Shown here in pieces: positions 56,524 through 64,000 of a stretch of 64,000 nt of DNA; position 1 is the first letter of the stretch; each line of letters opens with the position of its first letter. The DNA lies in contig CP038116.1 of NCBI GenBank assembly GCA_004519485.1, forward strand, positions 124,001 to 188,000, read 5' to 3'. A program made the translations under genes and the position numbers. Below the pieces are notes generated by a model that saw only the letters and a list, made by a program, of their open reading frames with translations, did not search any database and had not been told where the DNA came from. The stretch is from Nannochloropsis oceanica. Taxonomy: Eukaryota > Sar > Eustigmatophyceae > Eustigmatales > Monodopsidaceae.

Positions 56524-59500
56524 ATGGCTGTGTCAGCTCTGCCCTCGACGAGGGAGGGCCTGGACAAGCTCCTTTTTCGCCTCGTCATGGCCGAAGAAAG
56601 CCGTATTGAGTCCCTCATCTATTTTCATTTACCCCATCTCCTTGATATGCTAAGCACCACGACCGATGACACGGTCCGGAACAAGGTAGTGGAATGCTGC
56701 TCTCACCTCATCAAACGCTTGCGTGCCGACAGCAAATTGCAAGTACCCTGTGATATTCTCCTCATAAAAGCAAGGGCACCGACTGCGGGAGCTTTCACCA
56801 GGAATTTTGCGTTGGTTTTCCTGGAGATAGGCTGCCCTCGGTTGCCCCCGCAGGGAAAAAGTGAGTTGGGCCAGGCATTGTTATTGGGCTTGGCAGCAGA
56901 GGGCACGTCGGAGAAAGACCGGCATTACGGACGGCAGCAGGTAGCATTGGTGCATAGATTGTTGGAGGTGCTTGAGTTTATTCAGCCTCCTCCAACCACG
57001 CTGGTCGCGCATCAAGTCATTACTGCTGCCACAGCTACTACTACTGCTGCCACTGCTACCGCTGCTGGAAGCGGTAACAGCATGGACGTTGAAAACCTTC
57101 CTCCTTCTCCTCCCTCACCTTCCCCCAAAGACCTAGCCTTCCTCCTGGAGCTCTTCCTCGACATCCTCCTCATCCCCAACGCCTCCCGCCTTCTCCCTCC
57201 CTCCCTCCCTCCCTCCTCCTCCCCCTCCCCCCCTCCCCTCATCCCCATCCACGGTCTCTCCCACGACGCTCTTCTCCGTCTCTCATCCCACCCGTCCCTT
57301 TGGTCCTCTCTGTCCTCCTCCTCTGCCTCCTCCGCCCAATCAACCCTCAGCAAACTCAAACTGCACGTCCTCCGCCTCCTCCACTCCCCCCTCTTCACCT
57401 ACCCCGCCTCCCTCCCCCTCCTCCTTATCGCCGCCACCGACAGCGAAACCCGCGTCAAGGAAAAAGCTGAATCCCTCGTCAAATTAGAAACTGACGCCCG
57501 GGCCACCAACAAATCTTCCCTCCCTTCCTCCCTTCGTCGGTCCCTCGACAAGGAACTGGCCGACCGCTTGCTTCGCCTCTTCCTCGGTGGACCATCCCTC
57601 CCTCCCGCCCTCCCTCGCACCCTCATTTCGGACCCCATGAGGATCAAACTGTTAGAGTGGGGCATGCGCGAGGTCCCGGAGGCTCTGGTAGAGGAGACGG
57701 GCCTCTGCCTCAAAGCTGCCCTGACAGTCTTAACCCCTTCCTCCTCCTCCTCCTCCTCCTCCTCCTCCTCCTCCTCCTCCTCCTCGTCGCGGCATGAGGA
57801 GGGTATAGCGATACGAGCTTTGGGGGCACGTTTGGCGGCATTTGTGGCCGTGCGTTGTCCTCCTTCTCCGTTTGCCTTGGCGGGGCCTCTGCTCCTGGCG
57901 GCGGTGAAGAAAGTCCTGGTAGGGTGTTATCAATCCCTGTTGTTGCAGCGAGGGATTGGGGGAGGAGGGAGAGGGCCGGAGAGAGGGCGGGAGGGGTCGG
58001 CGTTGGACAGGGAGGTGGTGTTGAGGGAGGGATGTTATGAGACTCTGGCGGCATTGGCGCATAGAATGGGGGGAGGGGCCGTGCATCTGCGGCATGTGCA
58101 GCAGCAGCAGCAGCAGCAGCAGGAGGAGGAGGGGGGAGAGGACGAGGAGGGAGGGAGGGTAGGGGAACCTGGGCCGTGTGTGGCAGCAGCGCAGGTGCAA
58201 GCACAGCCGCAGCTGTTGTTCAGCGACCCGCTGTTGCTGCGGCTCTTGTTCGAGGCCCTTGCATCCGAGGGGCCGGTGCAGGCGATAAAGGTCGCTGAAG
58301 CTCTAGGTGCGTCCATTTTCTATGTTTATTTTATGTTATTTATTTCATTTTAGTCATTAATTAATCAGTAAGTCATTCACGTTTGATCTACATGCATCAC
58401 TTCTTTCCTTCCTGTAATCCATAGGTGCCCTTCGAACAGCTTACCTTCCAGCACAACAAAAGCTCGGTCGCCCGCCCCTCGAGATGTCTCAGTTCTTGCC
58501 CCTCCTATCTCAAGCCGCCTTCCACCCGCAACCCCGCGCCCGCCTCGCTGCGGTTGAATGGTCCATCACCGCCCTTCCTCCCTCCCTCTCTCTTCCCCGT
58601 TGCCTCTGTCTCTACCTACTGGACGACCCGGTCCAATCGGTTCGAAAGGCTGCAACTGCTGGTTTGAATGTGCCGTTTCTCCCCACCACCCGCGCGGGAG
58701 AAGAAGATGAAGTCCCGGCGTACCTCGAGGCCACGGATGTGATGGCAGCAGCAGCAGCGGCAGCAGCAGCAGCAGTAGGAGAAGGAGGAGGAGGGGGGGG
58801 AGGGAAGGGGGGAGGGATGCCTCCTCCGTTCCCTACCCTGCTTTCCGCCCTCCTCTCCACAGATCATAACGTGGAGAAATTTTCCCTCTTCAGGATGGAG
58901 GTCAAGGGCCAGGCCCGCTCCCTCCACTTCCTCTACCTCTCCCTCCTCACCACCCTCGCTACAACTGCATCCGGTAACCCTTCCTCCCTCAATCCCTCCC
59001 TCCCTCCCCTCCTAGCCTGGCTCCGCACTCACGGGCTCGGCGATCCCCTCCAGGCCAAGCAAGGCCCTCGCCGCCTCCTCCTCTACCGCTCCGCCTCCTC
59101 CCTTCTCTCCCTCCTCCCGCCCTTCCTCCCTCCCGCCCTCCTTTCCCGTCTCGCCGAGACCGATCTTTCCCTGCCTTTCCTCCAGGGATGGCTCACGCAT
59201 GAAGACCCGGAAGTGCAAGAAAACATCGCGAGGTAAGCACCTCCCTCCCTCCCTCCCTCCCTCCCTTCTTCTCTCTCTCTTTTTCTGAGAGGCTCTTGCT
59301 TTGGCTATATCAAAGGATTTAACGCTAATTGCCATGTGTGCTTCTGGAGCAGGAATCATATTCATCCTCCCTCCCTCCCTCCCCCCCTTCTGTCCCCCTC
59401 AAATCAGATTGTATGGGTCTCTTGCCCCGGCCATGTCGAGCGAGAAGACAACCATCGCCTTGTACGCCCTGGCAGCCATGGTGGACAAGGCGGTGGAGCG

Positions 59501-62500
59501 GAAGAACAGCCGGGGGGCGCGGGGACCGATTCTGGCGATTGGAGATATGATTGCCGCAGCTACTGCTGCTGGTGCTGCCACTGCTGCTGGTGCTGCTACT
59601 GCTGGTGCTGCTACTGCTGGTGCCGATGCGGCGGACGCAGGAGCAATTGCAGCAACAGCAGCAACAGCAGCCGCAGCAGGAGGAGGGAACGACCCGACCA
59701 CGGTGATCATTGTGGCTGCATCTGCCGTTGCACGCGCTGCTCGCCACGACCTCGACGACCTGCATCTTGCCGCCTGCCTCTCCCTCGCCCGGATGGGGAC
59801 CTTTGCACCCCTTCCCCTCCTCCCTCCTTCCCTCCCTCCCTCCGGCCCTCCCGGCGCTCAGACCACTCACGCAGTCATCGAGTCGCTTCTCCAAGACCTT
59901 GGAGCATCAGGAGGAGGGGCAGGGAAGGAACGAAGAGGCGAGGCAGCAGCTGCCTGTCTGGCCGCTCTCGCGAGGGGGGGGGGGAGGACGTTGCCACTGA
60001 AGAAAGAAGGGATTGAGGTGTGCTTGGGTGTGGGGGGGGTGAAGGATAATGAGCTTCAGTTCGCGGTGGGACAGGCGTTAGCGGCAATGGCACTGGTGTG
60101 GGGGGGGTGGGGGGAGGGAGGGGAGGAGGGCGAGAAGGAGGGAGGAGGGGAAGAGTTTGAGACGGTATGGAGGGGCGTGGTGGAGGACAAGGTGGAGAAC
60201 AACAGTCCGCATGTCCGAGCGGCGGCGACGGTGTGGATGATGGTCTTGCTCTCCGAAGTAGCAGCAGCAGCCGCATCACCACCCCCACCCCCGATAACAC
60301 CACCACCACTCACCACTACTGCTCCTGCTCCTGCTCCTGCTGCGGCTGTGGCTGCACGGTCTCTTCTCCCCCTCCCTCGGCTCCTGCAAGCCCAAGCCGT
60401 CCTCGTCAAGCTCCTGAGAGACAAATCAGATCTGGGTCAGGAAGTCGCCGGGAAGGCTCTTGGAGTGATCTACAGCCTCGCGTCTTCCCTCTCTTCCTCC
60501 TCCTCCGCTTCCTCTTCCTCCACCACCCCCTCCTCCCTTTTGCCCTCTTCCTCGAATGAAATCCTCAGCACCTTGACCAGCGCTCTTGTCCTCCTCCTCC
60601 GCGGCCCCTCGGCCACCCTCCAACCCACCAACCTCGAGCTCAATGTCCCTGCCTCTCTCCTCCCTCCCTCTATCCCCCCCTCCCTCGACATTGGCACGCA
60701 CAACCCGTTCCGAGAGTTGTGCTCCTTGGCAGCGGAGCTAGGGCAACCGCAGCTCCTCTACCATTTCCTCGCCCTCCCCTCGACTCACCCGGCTTGGTCA
60801 GGCCGACGGGCGTCCGCGTATGCGAAGCTGTCAAGAGGGATGGAGGGAGAGGGAGGGGGGGAGGAAGGGCTGCAGGGTGCACTGATGCCCTTACTTCCTC
60901 GATTGGTGCCCAGGCTCTACAGGGCGAGGTTCGAGCCGACACAGGCCGTCAGACAAGCGATGGAGCCGGTATGGAGATCGGTAATAGCTGCAGCAGCAGC
61001 AGATAGGGCAGGGGAGGGAGGGAGGGAGGGAGGGAAGATGGTGATAAGTCAATATCTGGATGTGATTTTTGAAGATCTGTTGAAGGCGGCGGGAAGTAGG
61101 AAATGGAGGGAAAGACAGGCAGCAGTTGCAGGGCTTGCGAATTTACTACCAGGGAGGACGTTCAAGGAAATAATGGGGGAGAAGGAGGGGGCGGGGGAGG
61201 GAGGAAGGAGGTTGGAGAGTGTGTGGGTCACGGCGTTTAGAGCGGTGGACGATTTGAAGGAGAGTGTGCAGCTGGCAGGGATTGACCTGGCAAAGAGCCT
61301 GACGCAGCTGACGGGGAGGTTAAGCAATCGGGAGGAGGCGCCGGGGGAGGAAGTGAAGGAGGTCGTGGGGGTGGTGTTGCCCTTGTTGTTGACGCAGGGA
61401 TTGGTGAGTAAGGCGAAAGAGGTGCAGGCTGTGGCGGTGATGATGCTCGTCCGAATGGTGAAGGGAGCGGGGGAGTGTCTGAGGCCTTGGCTTGCGGAGC
61501 TGGTGAGTGCCCTGATTGAGGCGCAAAGTGCCATCGAGCCACAGCAGCTGCAGTACATGCAGTTTCACGCCACCAGCAGTGGGATGACGGAGGAGGGGAT
61601 GGAAGTGAGTAATCAGACAGCCCTTTCTTCCCTCTCTCCCTGCTCACGCCTTCTTCCCCTACCTCCCTGCCTCCCTCCCCTTCTTAATAGCAACTCCGCT
61701 GCGGCCTTTGCCCCTCGCACCTTGTCCACACCCTTCTTCTATTCCCGGGGGGTCAGCTTGAACTCACGTCGTCACACTCACTCACCATCCCTCCCTCCTT
61801 TCTCCCCCTTTCCCCCTCCCTCCTTCCCCTTCTTCTCCGCAGCAACTCCGCTACGGACTCTCCCGCTCGGGTCCCCTCCAAGAAGCCCTCGATCACTGCC
61901 TCAAAGAACTCGACGGCCCATCGCTCACCTCCCTCCTTCCCTCCCTCCTCCTCCATCTTCGTTCGGGAGTTGGCCTCAACACACGCTGTTGCGCGGCCAA
62001 CGTCGTCGTCGTTCTTGCCACCCGCTTCCGTCTTGAAATCAAACCGCACCTTCCCTCCCTTCTTCGTGTTCTGGCTGCGGGGTCCTTGTCCGAACGCAGT
62101 AGTACTGCCCAACGATTTTTCCTCTCGGCTCTCGCAACCGTTGCCAAGATTGCCCCTGAAGGAGAGGAAGTTCGGAAAATTATTATAAAATTAACCAAGG
62201 AGTATAAACGCGTCGCGGATGTGGTAGCATGGAGGGGGAGAAGGCTGCCGGTGGTGCTTGCCCTGAAGCACTTGATAGGGGCCGCAGCGGAGGGTTTGGA
62301 GGAAGGAGCATGGGCGATTGTATTGCCTCTTGCGTATGTGGGGCGGTTTGAAGAGGAGGAGGAGGGGGGGGGAGGGAGGGACGGAGGGGTGAAGCCAGCA
62401 TGGGAGGAGATTTGGATGGAGGGATGCGTGGCATTGGGGAAGGGGGGAGGGAATACGGCACGTGTGCTAGGGATAGAGCTCTGCATGGAAGTAGAGAAGG

Positions 62501-63999
62501 GGCTCAGGTCGTCGTCATGGGGGGGGAGGAGGGCGGCGTTGCTTGCTTTGGTTGATTTGACGGGGAGCTTGGGAAAGGGGGGATTGAAGGAACATGCATT
62601 TAAAATGTTGAGTAATTTGTTTGAGATGGTGCCGGGGCGGTTGTGGGAGGGGAAGGAGAGTGTGCTTAAGGCGTTGGTGCAGGTGGTAGGTGTTTGCCCA
62701 GAGATCTTGATGGAGGGAGGGGGGGAGGAGGGGTGGCTGTGGTGGGAGGAGGGGGGAGATGGAGGGGAGGATTTTTTTTGGTTCCCGGCGGGATTATTGA
62801 GGAGTGGAGAGGGGGGAGAGATGGTGGTGGTGGTGATGGAGGAGGAAGAGAGAGAGAAAGAGGGAGAGGGGGGCGGGGAGGGAGGGGCAGTGACAGAGGG
62901 ACCGGCGGTGGAGGGGGAAGGGACGGAGCAAAGGGACGAGAATGCGTTTGCACGGTTGGATTCCGAGGAAGAGGGTGGTGGTGATGGGTACGAGAATGGC
63001 AGCAGCAGCAGCAGCAGCACTGGCAGCAGCAGCAGTTGCAGTAAAAAGAGCAGTTTGATGGAGGTGGCGGAAGACAACGCTGTCAAAGCAATAACTACTC
63101 CTGTTGTTGTAAGCAGCAACAGCAGCACCAACCCCAACACCAACACCGACACCGGTACCCGCAAGCTTTCTTATCGCGGCCTCGTCCGCGTGTTGGTAGA
63201 GCAATGCCATCGTTCCCACCGTGACTATCGACGGGCCGCCGTTCAGTGCCTGATGGACCTTGCCGTGGCGCTCCCCCAATTTAATGTCCTGGAAATGACG
63301 CAGGAAACATTGATTAAGATGGCGGGAGGGATAGAACTGATGAGTGGAGGAGGTGGTGGAGAAAGAGGAGAAGGTAGAGAGGGTGTAGAGGGAGGGGAAG
63401 TGGACCACGTGCTGAGGGCGTGGGCGGTGGAGGCGCTTGGGACTTTTTTCCCCTCCTGTGTTGTTGCAACCGCTGCAATTGCTGCTACTGCGGGAGCTGC
63501 TCCTACTGCTGAGGCCTATAATGTATCTGTCTACAACACGCAAAAAGATGCGCTTGGATGGCTACTCCGCATGCTGTTGTCTCGTGCGACCTACTCCGTG
63601 TGGAGCCTCCGTCGAGCAGTTTACAAGGCCTTGCGGTTGATAATGCAACGTATCTACGTCCGCCCCGATGCTGACAGCCGCACCGACACCTGCATAAGTA
63701 CTCCAGCGCAGCAGCAGCAGCGGCTTCCACCCAGTTTGCTCACCGGTGCAACTATTGAGAAGGTCATCTCGGCTTCTCTGAAGGGGATTGAAGATGCGAA
63801 ATACCACCAAATAAGAGAGGTGGCTACTGACGTGCTTCTTTCTTTGATCAAGCGTCCAGAGATGGAAGTACGTGTGGCACTCATCCCGCAGTCAGAACGA
63901 ATGGCGATGACCTTGGAAAAGGTCGTCATGGACAGCAATCCGGGGGTGGTACGTTTGGCAATGGAGGCCAAGGCGTTGTTGCATGGGTTGGGGGGATAA
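56524..63999 (+). CDS. ECM29: Proteasome adapter and scaffold protein ECM29
   Basis: HEAT-repeat scaffold that binds the 26S proteasome and links it to membranes and stress control. Four exons: 56524-58306, 58425-59232, 59408-61604 and 61843-63999, about 2,314 aa, with all joins in frame. The start has a good context (ACCATGG). The N terminus matches ECM29: LDKLLFRLVMAEESRIESLI, VRNKVVECCSHLIKRLRADS, LQVPCDILLIKA, FTRNFALVFLEIGCPRLPPQ. HEAT-like helices run to the end (IKLTKEYKRVADVVAWRG; GIEDAKYHQIREVATDVLLS). Animal and yeast ECM29 are about 1,850 aa; the excess is mostly low-complexity insertions (poly-Ser, poly-Gln, Ala-Gly, PSLPPSLPP and EGGREGG). The stop TAA is at 63997-63999, one base from the window edge. 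Confidence 0.93.
57736..57786 (+). repeat. TCC triplet repeat (poly-Ser) in ECM29
   Basis: About 17 consecutive TCC triplets encode a Ser run between two HEAT-like blocks of ECM29. Confidence 0.9.
61605..61842 (+). other. ECM29 intron 3 with a duplicated exon-start sequence
   Basis: GTGAGT...GCAG intron of 238 bases. Inside it, at 61687-61703, an AG acceptor is followed by CAACTCCGCTGCGGCCT, nearly the same as the true exon start CAACTCCGCTACGGACT at 61843. Each copy is preceded by a CCCTTCTT pyrimidine tract. Using the first acceptor would break the frame. Confidence 0.7.
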
Positions 64000-64000
64000 A

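Noticed and set aside
61893-63164. Long minus-strand Ser/Pro-rich ORF opposite ECM29
   Set aside because: Shadow of the ECM29 last exon; codon periodicity and HEAT-like helices support the plus strand.
1-64000. Transposons, retroelements, viral insertions
   Set aside because: No reverse transcriptase, integrase, transposase, capsid or terminal-repeat pair was seen. The EsV-1-7 motif is shared with a virus but is a normal host family in stramenopiles.
1-64000. tRNA, rRNA and CRISPR arrays
   Set aside because: No B-box-like GGTTCGAATCC in a tRNA context, no rRNA-like stretch, and the repeats present are simple microsatellites without spacers.

Overview
The window is nuclear DNA of a eukaryote, most likely a stramenopile alga of the Nannochloropsis/Microchloropsis type (Eustigmatophyceae). 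Genes are tightly packed on both strands and have few, short GT-AG introns. Intron 3' ends carry long CCTCCCTCC pyrimidine tracts. One gene encodes nine EsV-1-7 zinc-binding repeats, a family known mainly from brown algae and other stramenopiles. The species is inferred; no ribosomal or plastid marker is present. I see no mobile element, tRNA, rRNA or CRISPR array.

Layout, left to right: an ER-type ubiquitin-conjugating enzyme UBC6/UBE2J (-, runs off the left edge); a Gln/His-rich EsV-1-7 protein (-); WDR27 (+); ribonucleotide reductase large subunit with an unusual N-terminal hydrophobic extension (-); an ankyrin protein with an apparent frame break at a homopolymer (-); cytosine deaminase (+); a membrane-anchored alkylsulfatase (-); a DDX21-type helicase (-); a very large WW-FYVE-ARM-LSD1-finger protein (+); a secreted PTPS-like protein lacking catalytic residues (-); V-ATPase subunit e (-); a tiny membrane protein (+); ribosomal eS12 (-); complex I NDUFS8 (+); a CAMK-like kinase with a huge Gln-rich tail (-); a probable mitochondrial bS21m (-); a coiled-coil protein (+); a sterol C4-methyl oxidase-like enzyme (-); SDHC (-); RPN5 (+); a KH-like protein (-); an F-box protein (-); and ECM29 (+), which ends at base 63999.

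Most genes are unrelated housekeeping functions. Two themes recur: ubiquitin-proteasome (UBC6, F-box, RPN5, ECM29) and mitochondrial respiration/translation (NDUFS8, SDHC, putative bS21m). Several small genes (V-ATPase e, bS21m, PTPS-like, SDHC) can only be read by splicing. Exon joins below come from reading splice sites and frames by eye, supported by recalled family alignments; none was checked against transcripts or a database search.
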